A stretch of DNA of 64,000 bases from NCBI RefSeq assembly GCF_000092065.1, contig NC_009370.1:124001-188000 (forward strand). Reading direction: 5' to 3'. The DNA is from Ostreococcus lucimarinus CCE9901. Its lineage: Eukaryota > Chlorophyta > Mamiellophyceae > Mamiellales > Bathycoccaceae. Position 1 is the first letter of the stretch; each line of letters starts with the position of its first letter. Below the pieces are notes generated by a model. That model had not been told where the DNA came from. It saw only the letters and a program-made list of their open reading frames with translations, and did no database searches. This document shows positions 8,664-18,296 of the stretch, in pieces. Both the position numbers and the translations under genes were made by a program.

Positions 8664-9042
8664 CGCCGCGTCGAGTGCCGGCGAACGCCCGTGGCGTGGG
8701 AAACCTTCGATGCGTTCGATTCGTTCGATCGATCGATCGAATCGAACGAACGAACGAATCGAATCGATCCAATGAATCGCTCGAATCGCTCGAATCGAAC
8801 ACTACCTATATCTTTATACGTACACATGACACATACTGTACACCACCTTAATACCAACAAACCATCTCGCGAGAACACCCCGCGCGCTTTTTCGCACCGC
8901 GGAACCCTTTTCACTAAGACGACGATACACGCGCGTCTCATGGCGTTCGCGCGCGTCTCAATACGCGACGCGCGCATTGAGACGCGGACGCGCGTCGACC
9001 GCGAACGCGACCGCAGACGGCGCCGCGGCGCGCGCGCGCGCG
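8664..9042. other. Divergent intergenic region with hairpin and TTCGA repeats
   Basis: No gene is seen. Bases 8714-8805 are a degenerate array of TTCGA/GAATC words. At 8952-8986 the arms CGCGTCTCAAT and ATTGAGACGCG form an 11-bp hairpin with a 13-nt loop, 57 bp before the kinase ATG. The promoters of the flanking divergent genes must lie here. Confidence 0.6.
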
Positions 9043-11007
9043 ATGGCGCGACGGAAACCGCGCGACGACGACGACGACGACGACGCGAAGACCGCGAGCG
9101 ACGACGACGACGCGCGTCGCGATGGGATCACGCGGGCGCGGGTGACGACGCGCGACGACGAAAGGGCGAGGGGGCGAGACGAGCGCGAAAAGACGCGCGG
9201 GACGTCGGCGACGGGACGCGGCGACGGGAGCGCGACGACGAGCGCGAAGAGCTCGGAGGCGGAGGAGATGGACATCGTGCGAGAGATGATCGATATATCG
9301 GTGGGCGAGGCGCGAGGGCGCGGGAAGGGGGGCGGGACGCGAGGGGACGCGCGCGCGGAGAAGGCGACGACGCGGTCGGGGACGGCGCGGGCGCGGGAGA
9401 TGGCGAAAGCGGCGGCGGAGACGACGGGGGGGGGTAAGGAGACGTCGGCGATGGGGAATTCGAGCTCGGGGAGCGATGATAATAACGCGACGGCGACGAC
9501 GACGCGGTTGGGCGAGGGGAAGTACGCGCTCGGAGGACACCGCGCGTTTTCGCCCGCGTTATCGTCCCCGCGCAGGATGAATTCCGTGCTGAAAGGGTCA
9601 CCGAGAAACGCAGAAAAGGTGCGGACGTTGCTCAGCCGCCGTACCGGGAAGGATCTCGCGCAAGGAGGCGGAGGGTTTGATTTTAGCGCGTCGCCGCTCA
9701 AGCGAAGCGAGTCGAGCGTGGACATGGCGATGAGCGACGTGAGCGACGGTAGCGAAGCGTCGGCGACGACGGTTGCGGGTCATTCCGAGCATCAACGCGC
9801 GAATTATCTCAGAGGAACGGCCAGCGCTTTGGATTTACGAGAGTTGACGAGACAGCAACCCGAAGTCGCGCCGCTGCAGTTGTCGCACATCGGAGGTCAG
9901 GAGCGCGCCAAGCAGAGAGAAAAGCCGAAGACGCGAGAGGAACAGCGCGGAAACTTGGGTAGCGAATTTGTCGAGGCTGAGTACGCAGAAGGTGTTCCAG
10001 ACTCAGGAATGATGAAAAACGCGACGTTCAGAGACTTCATCATCCTTCGCGAGCTCGGGCGTGGATTGTGCGGCACCGTGTACTTGGCCAAGTATCGCTT
10101 CACCGATCAACTCGTGGCGTTCAAGGTTATGCGAAAGCAAAAGCTCATTGACGTTGGAGAGATTCGACACGCCGTTCGCGAGCGCGAGGTGCACGCGACG
10201 ATAAATCAAGGCCCGTTCATCGATAAGCTTTTGCATGCGTACCAGGACAAATGGGCGTTGTATTTAGTGCTCGAGTACGCCCCGTGTGGAGACTTGTTTC
10301 AGGCGATGAATTATCACGGTTTGCCCACGCTGCAGGACGCTAAGATGTACACCACCCAATGTGCGCTGGCGCTCGATTATATTCACAGATGCGGGTACGT
10401 TTATCGAGATTTGAAGCCAGAGAATATTCTGTTGGACGTCAACGGGAGCGTGCGACTCGCTGATTTTGGCATGGCAAAGAAGTTGGACGACGGCGAACGC
10501 GCGTTTACAATTTGCGGTACGGCGCAGTACATGTCGCCAGAAGTACTGACGCACCGAGGCTGTCGATTTGAAGCCGACATATGGGCGCTGGGGGTTTTGA
10601 TTTACGAGTTATGCAGCGGCGGAACGCCATTCGGCGCGGACAAAGACTCTCGCCAGGAGCTCTATCGTCGATTGATGCATCACCGTAACGAAAGCATGAC
10701 ATTTCCGCCCTGGTTCGACGCCGATACGTGTTCCATCGTCAAGTCTTTCCTACACGAAGACGAAACGCAACGCTTAGGTTATGGTGGCGCTTTCTCGCTC
10801 ATCTTTGACCATCCTTGGTTCGCGCCCACGCGAGCCATGGACGTCTTGAGCGGGGCGCGCGCACCTTTGCTTCAGCCTCGTCGTCGTAACATCGTGTACG
10901 ATATGAAGCTTCGCGAATGCATCACTCAAGGCGAAATTCCATGGGAGTGCGGTTCTGTCGTCACCGACCCAGCCCACTGCGAAATCTACCGCACGTTTGG
11001 CGCGTGA
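9043..11007 (+). CDS. AGC-family serine/threonine protein kinase
   Basis: A 654-aa kinase. About 330 N-terminal residues are low-complexity (R/T/A/S-rich) and probably disordered. The kinase domain follows: glycine loop ELGRGLCGTVYLAKY, ATP lysine in VAFKVMRK, catalytic YRDLKPEN near residue 453, DFG near 474, and activation loop TICGTAQYMSPEVL near 490. The YRD form of HRD and the CGT..Y..PE motif point to the AGC group, closest in feel to PKA/PKG. The C-terminal tail ends in EIYRTFGA, which could act as a hydrophobic FxxF-type motif. No cyclic-nucleotide, PH or C2 domain is visible. ATG 9043 is the first true ATG in frame. Confidence 0.87.
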   Translation: MARRKPRDDDDDDDAKTASDDDDARRDGITRARVTTRDDERARGRDEREKTRGTSATGRGDGSATTSAKSSEAEEMDIVREMIDISVGEARGRGKGGGTRGDARAEKATTRSGTARAREMAKAAAETTGGGKETSAMGNSSSGSDDNNATATTTRLGEGKYALGGHRAFSPALSSPRRMNSVLKGSPRNAEKVRTLLSRRTGKDLAQGGGGFDFSASPLKRSESSVDMAMSDVSDGSEASATTVAGHSEHQRANYLRGTASALDLRELTRQQPEVAPLQLSHIGGQERAKQREKPKTREEQRGNLGSEFVEAEYAEGVPDSGMMKNATFRDFIILRELGRGLCGTVYLAKYRFTDQLVAFKVMRKQKLIDVGEIRHAVREREVHATINQGPFIDKLLHAYQDKWALYLVLEYAPCGDLFQAMNYHGLPTLQDAKMYTTQCALALDYIHRCGYVYRDLKPENILLDVNGSVRLADFGMAKKLDDGERAFTICGTAQYMSPEVLTHRGCRFEADIWALGVLIYELCSGGTPFGADKDSRQELYRRLMHHRNESMTFPPWFDADTCSIVKSFLHEDETQRLGYGGAFSLIFDHPWFAPTRAMDVLSGARAPLLQPRRRNIVYDMKLRECITQGEIPWECGSVVTDPAHCEIYRTFGA

Positions 11008-11124
11008 AGCGCGCCTTTATTCTTTCATTTTTCCCGCCGCATCAGCGTGCGGCACGAGCGAAACCACTACAGACGACGACGACGACACGTCTCGTCAATT
11101 TTCAACATTGATTCGATTTTTTCA

Positions 11125-11156
11125 ACGTCTGCTGCGATGCATCACGCAGCAGACGT
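11125..11156. repeat. 12-bp inverted repeat downstream of kinase gene
   Basis: ACGTCTGCTGCG and CGCAGCAGACGT pair perfectly around 8 nt. It lies about 120 bp after the kinase stop and could be a 3' UTR or terminator-region hairpin. The rest of the 583-bp gap to 11590 holds no gene I can support apart from the palindrome at 11545. Confidence 0.65.
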
Positions 11157-11544
11157 CCCACGACGAAGATGAAGACTACGGCGCTTCGCGTTCGCCGCTT
11201 CGTCCCGCCGCGCGGCGCGGCGTTAGACGCCCGCCCATTTTTGTATAGAATGTCAAACGCATTGTGCCACGCGTCGCGCCGTCGCGCATCGCCTTTCGTT
11301 CTCGCCCGTTTCCCTCGTCGTCGCTCGTCGTTCGCGCGCTCGACGCCGCGCGCGTCGTCGTCGAGCTCGAATCGTCCAATCGTCGCCGATCCGCGGCGAC
11401 CGCGTCCAGCGCTCGATCACGCGCGCGCGCGAGAAACCTCCGCGCGCGCGATCGATCGCGGCGTCGTGTGGGCAAACAGTTCGAGCGCGGCGACCGACCG
11501 GAAGATTTGACCGTTCGAAAAAAAACTCGCAGGCCCCGTGGCGC

Positions 11545-11574
11545 TGACGTCGCCGCGCGCGCGCGGCGACGTCA
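11545..11574. promoter_or_regulatory. 30-bp perfect palindrome with two TGACGTC sites
   Basis: The sequence reads the same on both strands: TGACGTCGCCGCGCG followed by its exact reverse complement. Each end is a TGACGTC box, the core of CRE/bZIP sites. It sits 16 bp before the ATG of the DEK-C/HMG/SWIB gene, so it is either a promoter site or a strong hairpin in the 5' leader. Confidence 0.75.
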
Positions 11575-11590
11575 AACCCGCGCGCGCGCC

Positions 11591-12683
11591 ATGGACGCGA
11601 ACGAACACGACGACGCGATGGAGGACACGCAGCGCCAGATCGCGAGACTGCTCCCGGACATCATCCGCGGCGCAGACTTGGAAAAGGCGACCGTGCGGAC
11701 GCTGCAAAAGTCGCTGGAGGATTCGTTGGGACGGGATTTGGGCGAACACAAAAACTTTATACGCGCCGAGGTGCGAGCTCGAGCGCGCGCGCGATCGAGA
11801 AGAGACGCCCGCGCGATGATTGATTCGCGGTTTGGTGCGGTTTGGGAGGGATTCGACGCGCGACATCGACGACGTTGCGTGAATTTTGGTTTAAGATCGT
11901 TGAGAGGAATGATTGAATTCGCCGCGCGACGACGGCGGCGCCGGCGCTCTCGGACGAGCGCGCGGTGTGGAACGCTCGATGACTGACGCACGCGATGCGC
12001 TTTAACCGTGGCAGGTGGAACACTTCTTGAAGGGTGCGGTAACGAAGAAAAGGGCGGCCTTGGATGAGGAGGGTTCGAAGGGCAAAAAGGCCAAGGCGCA
12101 GAAAAAAACGGGTCGGGGCAAGACGAAGGAATTAGTGGACCCAACTCGACCGAAAGGACCGAAAGGGGCGTACATGTGTTTTGTGAGTGCGCGAAGATCA
12201 CAAATTAAGGATGCAAACCCCGATATGACGTTCCCAGATATCGCTCGCGAGCTCGGTGTGGAGTGGAAGACGATGTCGGAGGCGAGTCGCCATCGGTACG
12301 AACAAATGGCAGAGTTGGATAAAGATCGATACACGCGGGAGATGTTGTCCTACGTTCCCTTGAGTGATGAAAAGATGCAGGAATTGAGAGAACAACAAAG
12401 CAGGCGAAAGGCCGCGGGGGGTCTCCAAGTCATGTACCACTGTTCGCCCGAGCTCACAGCGTTTCTCGGCGGCGCGAAGACGATAAACCGCAAGGAACTC
12501 ACGACGAGAATCTGGAAGTATTTCCGTGAGCATAATTTGATGGATCCAATCAACAAGCGATTCATTGTCCCAGATACGAAATTGTCCAAGCTTTTGAAGC
12601 TTCAAGACGGCGAAAGATTCCTTGCGTTCACCGTCAGTCGCTACCTCAATCCGCACTTGGTGAAGAAAGTTGAGAGTCAGTGA
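11591..12683 (+). CDS. DEK-C / HMG-box / SWIB chromatin protein
   Basis: Two exons are inferred: 11591-11770 and 12015-12683 (282 aa). The 244-bp intron has donor GTGCGA, branch GACTGAC and acceptor CAG, and joins in phase. Exon 1 plus the start of exon 2 form a DEK C-terminal domain (ADLEKATVRTLQKSLEDSLG...EVEHFLKG). Then come a basic linker, an HMG box at about 105-170 (PKGPKGAYMCFVSARRSQIK) and a SWIB domain at about 197-278 (ELTAFLGG...LTTRIWKYFREHNLMDP). DEK-C and HMG bind DNA; SWIB is the MDM2-related fold of SWI/SNF BAF60. A nuclear DNA-binding or remodelling role is inferred. Confidence 0.88.
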
Positions 12684-12962
12684 TACCAACATTGGTCACT
12701 ATTTTTAAGAACCCTAGGGTGCGAGTAATGAGTTTTCAGTTTGACTTGCGGTAGCATGAGTTTGAGTCGACGAACCAAGTTTTGAAATAAACACCGATTG
12801 AGCACCATATCCACCAAGCCCTCCTTCATTCGACATTCCGAGGTGTTGTCGCCAACGACGCGTTTCCTCGTGAATACGCGAGGGAGCTTCACTCCAAGGC
12901 TCGTCGACCTGAATTCAGTTTCGTGGCGACTTAATCTTGATAATACGATCATTCCTGGCATT

Positions 12963-14714
12963 ATGCACGTTCCACCGGCGAAATCACCGCCGAAATCGTC
13001 GTCTTGGAGAGCGTTCATGTTTTCCTTTGTCTTCACGCTGTTTGCGTTGGGAGTTTTCACACACCCAAAAACCATGGTTGTGGCACACGAAGCGGTCTCG
13101 CGCGCGTCAACGCAGGGAAAAATGTTGCATAAAATCGTTACCGATCCTGAGCGGAGACAAGAGGCGTGGATGAGCGCGAACGAGCGAGCAAATGTCATCA
13201 GCGAGGGCATCACCGCTGTGCGTTTTCTTTGGATTTCGCCGTGCGTGCAATTTGCCGTCGGCGTGCTTGCCCTTCTCTCGTCGCTCGTCGCTGCGGACAG
13301 ATTCTTTCACTGCTATGTTGCATTCTATTGGCGGTATATATCGCGCAAAAGCGCTCTCAAAAGGTTCGACTATTTCGAGTTGGAGGGCGACGAGGCTAAG
13401 TATCCGTCCGTCGTCGTTCAGCTGCCCATGTTCAACGAGACGGACGTCTGCGCGCACGTGATACAGTGCGCTCGTGAAATCCAATGGCCAAGAAATAAGT
13501 TTTTGATCCAAGTTCTCGATGATTCCACGTGCGCTGAGACGCGCGAGACGATCGAAGAGTGTTTGCATACGTGCAACGAGCAAGGTGTGCAAACCCAATA
13601 TCGATGGCGTTCCAATCGAACCGGCTACAAAGCGGGAGCGATGGCAGAGGCGATGGATGACATCGTAGATTACGACTACGTGTGCGTTTTCGATGCAGAT
13701 TTCAGTCCCGAGCCAGACTTCTTACTTAAGACGATACCGTGGATCCATTCGAACCCCCAATGCGGTTTCGTTCAAGCGCGTTGGGTGTATGCAAATGCGT
13801 CTGAAAATCTGTTGACGCGCGTGCAAAGTATTTCGCTCAACTACCACATTCGTTGCGAACAATTCGCTCGATTTTCAGCAGGTCTTTTCTTCAACTTTAA
13901 CGGTACCGCGGGAGTTTGGCGGAGAACGTGCATCGAGGACGCAGGAGGCTGGGATTGTCGCAGCACGGTGGAAGACCTCGACTTGTCCTTGCGCGCGCAT
14001 CTTCGTCGATGGAAGTTCATTTTCCTCGATCACGTCACGTGCTTAAACGAAATACCCGCGCAGTACGACGCATTTCGTAAGCAACAGCATCGCTGGAGCG
14101 CCGGACCGATGGCGCTTTGGCGCAAAGCTATGACATCGATTTGGGAGGCGGACATTCCGTTCGCGTCAAAGCTGTATTTGAACATTTTCTTCTTCGGCAC
14201 TCGCATGGCGGCGACGCACTTGGTTTCGTTTTTCTTCTACCTCTTGCTCATCCCCCTTTGCGCGACGATGCCCGAAGTCGTCGTCCCGTTCTGGGCGTTG
14301 GTCTACGCCCCCGTGCTCGTCACGATCAGCACGTGCACGTTCACGAAAAATGGCTTATTGTACGCGATACCGTACGTTTTATTCGAAAACGCCAACACTC
14401 TGGTCAAGCTCAACGCCATGATCAGTGGCTTACTCGGCTTGGAGCACGCCAACGAGTGGGTCGTCACCACGAAACTCGGCAAGTGGGTCGCTCAAAAAGT
14501 GGAACGAGCCAAAACCACCCGTCTCGCCCGGCGTCTCGCCCCGACGCTCCGCGCCAAACCGTTTCACTTCAAAGAGCTCCTCATGTCCGTCTTTTTCCTA
14601 TTTTGCGCCGTTTGGGGCGTCCTCAGGCATCGTCTCTTCGGTTACAGCGTCTTTTTGTGTCTCCAATCCGTCGTCTTCGCCGTCTTCGGCTTCAACGTCG
14701 TCGACGCCCTGTGA
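12963..14714 (+). CDS. Family 2 glycosyltransferase, CslA/CslC-like
   Basis: A 583-aa processive-type glycosyltransferase of the cellulose synthase-like group. Membrane segments flank the catalytic loop: one near residues 20-38, one near 90-110, and a cluster after residue 400. Catalytic signatures are in order: Asp in LDDST near 186, DAD near 243, VED near 336 and QQHRW near 375. The family members nearest in plants are CslA (beta-mannan/glucomannan synthase) and CslC (xyloglucan backbone); green algae usually carry a gene ancestral to both. The donor is therefore probably GDP-mannose or UDP-glucose, used in the Golgi. ATG 12963 is the first in frame; 55 codons lie open upstream without ATG. 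Confidence 0.85.
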   Translation: MHVPPAKSPPKSSSWRAFMFSFVFTLFALGVFTHPKTMVVAHEAVSRASTQGKMLHKIVTDPERRQEAWMSANERANVISEGITAVRFLWISPCVQFAVGVLALLSSLVAADRFFHCYVAFYWRYISRKSALKRFDYFELEGDEAKYPSVVVQLPMFNETDVCAHVIQCAREIQWPRNKFLIQVLDDSTCAETRETIEECLHTCNEQGVQTQYRWRSNRTGYKAGAMAEAMDDIVDYDYVCVFDADFSPEPDFLLKTIPWIHSNPQCGFVQARWVYANASENLLTRVQSISLNYHIRCEQFARFSAGLFFNFNGTAGVWRRTCIEDAGGWDCRSTVEDLDLSLRAHLRRWKFIFLDHVTCLNEIPAQYDAFRKQQHRWSAGPMALWRKAMTSIWEADIPFASKLYLNIFFFGTRMAATHLVSFFFYLLLIPLCATMPEVVVPFWALVYAPVLVTISTCTFTKNGLLYAIPYVLFENANTLVKLNAMISGLLGLEHANEWVVTTKLGKWVAQKVERAKTTRLARRLAPTLRAKPFHFKELLMSVFFLFCAVWGVLRHRLFGYSVFLCLQSVVFAVFGFNVVDAL

Positions 14715-15110
14715 CGTCGGCGCCGCGTCGTCATCCGCGTCGACATCACTTCGACCGCTCGCGCGCCCGCTTCCGCGCGCGCGCTCGAGTCGACGGTGGT
14801 CAACGTAGTCACGCGTCATCCCATCCATCGCACATCCGTTCCAGTACCGTTTCCCGTCCCTGATCGCGCGCACATCGACGTATTCAAACCCCGGTTTCCC
14901 GCGACAAAGGCGCCGATCGCGCTCCGCGCGCGCCTAGCATCGCGATCCGCCGTCGCGCGCGCGTCGCCGCGCGTTTGCGATCCGCGGCGAACCCTCGCGC
15001 GCGGCGGAGCGCGACGCGCGCGTTCGAGCGCCGCGTCGTTCGCGCCGACGTCGAGCGCGAATCGCGACTCGAGCGCGCGCGCGACGGTGACGCGAACGAC
15101 GACGGACGCG
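14715..15110. other. Intergenic, nothing recognised
   Basis: A 396-bp GC-rich gap between two genes on the same strand. It must contain the 3' end of the glycosyltransferase transcript and the promoter of the transporter gene. I see no conserved repeat, RNA gene or coding signal. Confidence 0.4.
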
Positions 15111-16349
15111 ATGCTCGCGCGCGCGACGCTCGCGACGCGCGCGACGCGCGCGACGACGACGACGACGACGACGCGGCGAGCGCGACGCGATGGGCGAGCG
15201 CGCGCGACGGCGGCGACGCGGGCGACGACGAGGACGCGCGCGAAGGTCGAGGGGCGGGACGCTGACGACGACCGAAGCGCGATGGTGCGGACGCGCGGGA
15301 CGACGCGCGGGACGACGCGCGCGCGCGGGACGCGAGGGACGGCGACGCGCGCGGTGCTGGGAAGCGGCGACGCGGACGAGGACGACGCGGCGGCGACGCG
15401 AGCGACGAATCAAGGACGGTTGCTGCTGGTGCTGGTGGCGATGGCGTACGGATCGCTGAGCGTGTCGTTGAAATTGGTGTTCGAATCCGCGGGCGCGCCC
15501 ACGGCGGGCGTGCTCGGCGGCGTGCGAGGTTTGATGACGATTTTGTGCTTCGCGCCGATGTTGATGGCGAAGGATTCGAAGGGGGGGGAAGGTTTCGAAA
15601 CCGGCGCTGGATTTTGGCGAAGCGCGGCGGAGTTGGCGTTTTGGAATCTCGGGAATCAGGGATTGTGTAACGTCGCGCTGTTGTTCACCGACGCCACGCG
15701 CGTGAGCTTCTTCACGCAAGCCTCCATCGCGTTCACGCCCTTCATCGCGAGCTTGGGGGGCGATAAGGTGAAGTCCATGACGTGGCTTGGGTGCGCGTTG
15801 GCGTTCTGCGGCGTCGCCGTGCTCGGCATGGATGGTGGCGCGGCGGCTGAACTCGGTGGGAATTTCAATCTCGGCGATTTACTCGCGCTCGCGGGCGCGG
15901 CTTCGTATTCCATGTACGTCTATCGCATCGGGCAATTCGCCAAGCAGGGGTTTTCCGGACAAGGATTGCAGGTGTGGAAAAACGTTTTTCTGGCGGCGAT
16001 GTACGGCGGTTGGATGCTGTATGATGTGTTCGCCTTCACTTCTGGCGTGCCTGGAGCCGCCGTCCCGTGGGCTGGTTGGCAAAATTTGAAGATTTGGGTC
16101 CTGCTCGCCTTCACCGCCATCGTTCCCGGTTGCCTCGCCGATTTGGGGCAAGCCAAAGGGCAAGAAACCGTCTCGGCTTCTGAGAGCTCGGTCTTACTCG
16201 CGGGCGAACCATTGTTCGCCGCCGTGTTCGGTGCTGTCACTTTAGGAGAAATCCTCGGCCCTATGGGTTACGTGGGAGGAGCGCTCATCGTCTTCGGTGG
16301 GCTGGTCGCCGGCGACGTGTTCGCGTCGAAGAAATCTTTGACCAAGTGA
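15111..16349 (+). CDS. EamA/DMT-family transporter, probably plastid envelope
   Basis: A 412-aa protein. The first 95 residues are almost only A/T/R/G, a long chloroplast-type transit peptide. From about residue 100 there are some ten hydrophobic segments, in two related halves as in EamA (DUF6) transporters: GRLLLVLVAMAYGSLSVSLKL starts the first, and LGDLLALAGAASYSMYVY the second. The end of the second half (SSVLLAGEPLFAAVFGAVTLGE...GGALIVFGGLVAG) is the typical last EamA helix pair. It is a drug/metabolite exporter-type permease; the substrate is unknown. ATG 15111 was chosen as the first ATG directly preceding the transit-like stretch. Confidence 0.82.
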   Translation: MLARATLATRATRATTTTTTTRRARRDGRARATAATRATTRTRAKVEGRDADDDRSAMVRTRGTTRGTTRARGTRGTATRAVLGSGDADEDDAAATRATNQGRLLLVLVAMAYGSLSVSLKLVFESAGAPTAGVLGGVRGLMTILCFAPMLMAKDSKGGEGFETGAGFWRSAAELAFWNLGNQGLCNVALLFTDATRVSFFTQASIAFTPFIASLGGDKVKSMTWLGCALAFCGVAVLGMDGGAAAELGGNFNLGDLLALAGAASYSMYVYRIGQFAKQGFSGQGLQVWKNVFLAAMYGGWMLYDVFAFTSGVPGAAVPWAGWQNLKIWVLLAFTAIVPGCLADLGQAKGQETVSASESSVLLAGEPLFAAVFGAVTLGEILGPMGYVGGALIVFGGLVAGDVFASKKSLTK

Positions 16350-16443
16350 AGTCACCTTCATTCGTGAGAACCATTTTTGTACGCATCATACGATTGCATA
16401 TTATTTCTAGTTCTAGGTGACAATAGATTGATAGATCAGTTTT

Positions 16444-18174
16444 CTAATCGATACAACGTATGTCTAATACCGCCTCATTACCTAGTATCGTCGGACACTC
16501 GACGACGCCCCGTTCATTTGGTTTTAATTGGCCGTGCTTGTTCGAGCCGAACCCCCACACGCGATTGGTTTCATCGACTCCTACGACATGTTTCGTACCG
16601 GCGCTCACCGACACCAACTTGGGGAGGCCTTCGAGCTTCTGAGGCACGTACACTTTCGACCCGACATGCCCGCACGCATAGTCGTCGTTCGAGCCCCACG
16701 TGAAAAGCTCGCCTTCGTCCGTGAGGCACGCGGAGTGCGCCCCACCCGCCGCGCACGAAACAATCCGATCCGAAACGTCGATTATCGCCATCGCTGGCCA
16801 ATTCCTAGGGCCATCTCGCCCGAGCTGTTTCATCGAGTTGTCGCCCCACGAGTACAAGGCGCCGTCGGTCGTCACCGCCAACGTGTGCTTGGCGCCCATG
16901 TCAAAATCAACCACGCCGTCGATCGTCGCGACGAGCACTGGAGTGTCTCGCACGCATAAGTTATCACCAAGTCCTAAGTTTCCATTTCGATTGTCTCCAA
17001 AGCAATAAAGTCTACCGTCGATGGTTTGGCAGCCCGAGGAATACCGGCAAGCCCGTATTTTAGCGATACGTTTATCCTCGAGCGCGACAATCTGTCTCGG
17101 TGCGCTCGGTGTGTCGAACAATAAAAAGCTCTGGTGCGGTGGCGGCGAACCGCCGCCGTACGTGCGCGATTTTCGTCTACCACCGCCAGCCGTCGGGGAC
17201 CCGCCCAGAGAGATGCGAGACATCGCTTCGCCCATGCGAAACCTCCCGTGGCCGCATTGCCCAGCGGCGTCGCCGCCCCACGACCACACTTTCCCATCAT
17301 CCGTGAGCGCTAAAGCGTGCACTCGTCCCAGCGCAAGCTGAACCACACGTGCGTTTGGACCACCAAAATCACGAGGCGACGGCGGCGTCAGGAGCCCCCG
17401 CAGCTCGTCGCGCACCGCGGACGAGTGCCCAAACATCCCCGGTGGCGAGCCCCTCCGCCCGAAACGCGCCTCGTCGTTGGCGCACTCTGTCGCCGTGACT
17501 AAAACCTCACCGTTATGATTCACTCGAATCACGCACGCGTGTCCAGCCACCGCAATCATCGCGCGACCTAACGCGTCGTCGTCCGCCTCGGTCCCGCAGC
17601 CTCGCGTTCGCGTTCGCCCATCCCTCGTCGTCGTCGTCGTCGCGTTTTCGTTCGCCACCGCCACGACGTTTGGAACATTTTTATCGTCCCCCCACATCCG
17701 CTCTCGCGCCTCGACGAACTTCAGAACATCGATCCACGTCTCTCCGCGTCTCGGCGTCTCCTCCGCGCCGCGTCTCCGCGCGCGCCGCTCCGCCGCGCGC
17801 GCCGCGTCTTCCCCGAACCCCATCCGCGCCAGCGTCGCCAGCGCGTCCGCCGCGCAAAACGACAGCGCGTGTATCCGCACGTCTCTCGGCAGCGCGTCGA
17901 GCGCGCCGAGCTCGGGCGCGTCGTCGCCGTCGCGTCGTTCGTTATCCCGGCCGCGTCGTCCACCCCTCGACGTCGTCGCGGCGTCCCCATCGCGCGCGCG
18001 CGCGTCGTCTCGACGCAGACTCGCGCGAAGCATCGACCGCGCCGTCGACGCGCGCGCGCGTCGCGTTCCGCCGTCGCGCGCCGCGTCGACGGCGCGCGCG
18101 CGCCGAACGAACGGACGCCGCGCGAGGCGAAAATCAGCCGCGATCGCGCGTAACGAAGCGTCGAAACGGCCCAT
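16444..18174 (-). CDS. F-box-like plus RCC1-repeat protein
   Basis: A 576-aa protein from the ATG at 18174. After a basic N-terminus, residues 92-125 (LPRDVRIHALSFCAADALATL) resemble an F-box. From about residue 215 onward there are RCC1-type propeller blades: RVHALALTDDGKVWSWGGDAAGQ, LYCFGDNRNGNLGLG, HTLAVTTDGALYSWGDNSMKQLG, HSACLTDEGELFTWGSND and KHVVGVDETNRVWGFGSNKHGQL. An F-box would connect it to an SCF ubiquitin ligase, the propeller selecting the target; this is inference. An alternative ATG at 18246 lies inside the dispersed repeat at 18237-18296, so I prefer the downstream one. Confidence 0.8.
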   Translation of the reverse strand: MGRFDASLRAIAADFRLARRPFVRRARAVDAARDGGTRRARASTARSMLRASLRRDDARARDGDAATTSRGGRRGRDNERRDGDDAPELGALDALPRDVRIHALSFCAADALATLARMGFGEDAARAAERRARRRGAEETPRRGETWIDVLKFVEARERMWGDDKNVPNVVAVANENATTTTTRDGRTRTRGCGTEADDDALGRAMIAVAGHACVIRVNHNGEVLVTATECANDEARFGRRGSPPGMFGHSSAVRDELRGLLTPPSPRDFGGPNARVVQLALGRVHALALTDDGKVWSWGGDAAGQCGHGRFRMGEAMSRISLGGSPTAGGGRRKSRTYGGGSPPPHQSFLLFDTPSAPRQIVALEDKRIAKIRACRYSSGCQTIDGRLYCFGDNRNGNLGLGDNLCVRDTPVLVATIDGVVDFDMGAKHTLAVTTDGALYSWGDNSMKQLGRDGPRNWPAMAIIDVSDRIVSCAAGGAHSACLTDEGELFTWGSNDDYACGHVGSKVYVPQKLEGLPKLVSVSAGTKHVVGVDETNRVWGFGSNKHGQLKPNERGVVECPTILGNEAVLDIRCID

Positions 18175-18236
18175 GCGAAACCGCGGCGCGCGGAACGATA
18201 AAAAGTGACGCGCGGCGCGTTCGGGGCGCGGCGAGT

Positions 18237-18296
18237 CACGGTTCATGACTCGTCATGTGTGTAGGTACTCTCTCAAGGGGCGATATACATTTTTCC
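18237..18296 (+). repeat. Dispersed element, copy 1 (partial)
   Basis: This shares about 50 consecutive bases (from CACGGTTCATGACTCG to GGGGCGATATA) with copies at 18630-18712 and 33043-33125, then differs by a small indel before TTTTTCC. It lacks the first 27 bp of the full element and has a weaker TATA (GATATACATT). It is adjacent to the 5' end of the F-box/RCC1 gene but points away from it. Confidence 0.9.

Noticed and set aside
7786-8775. Ser/Ala-rich plus-strand frame of 329 codons
   Set aside because: Antisense of the 296-aa plastid orphan, with composition typical of shadows in this genome.
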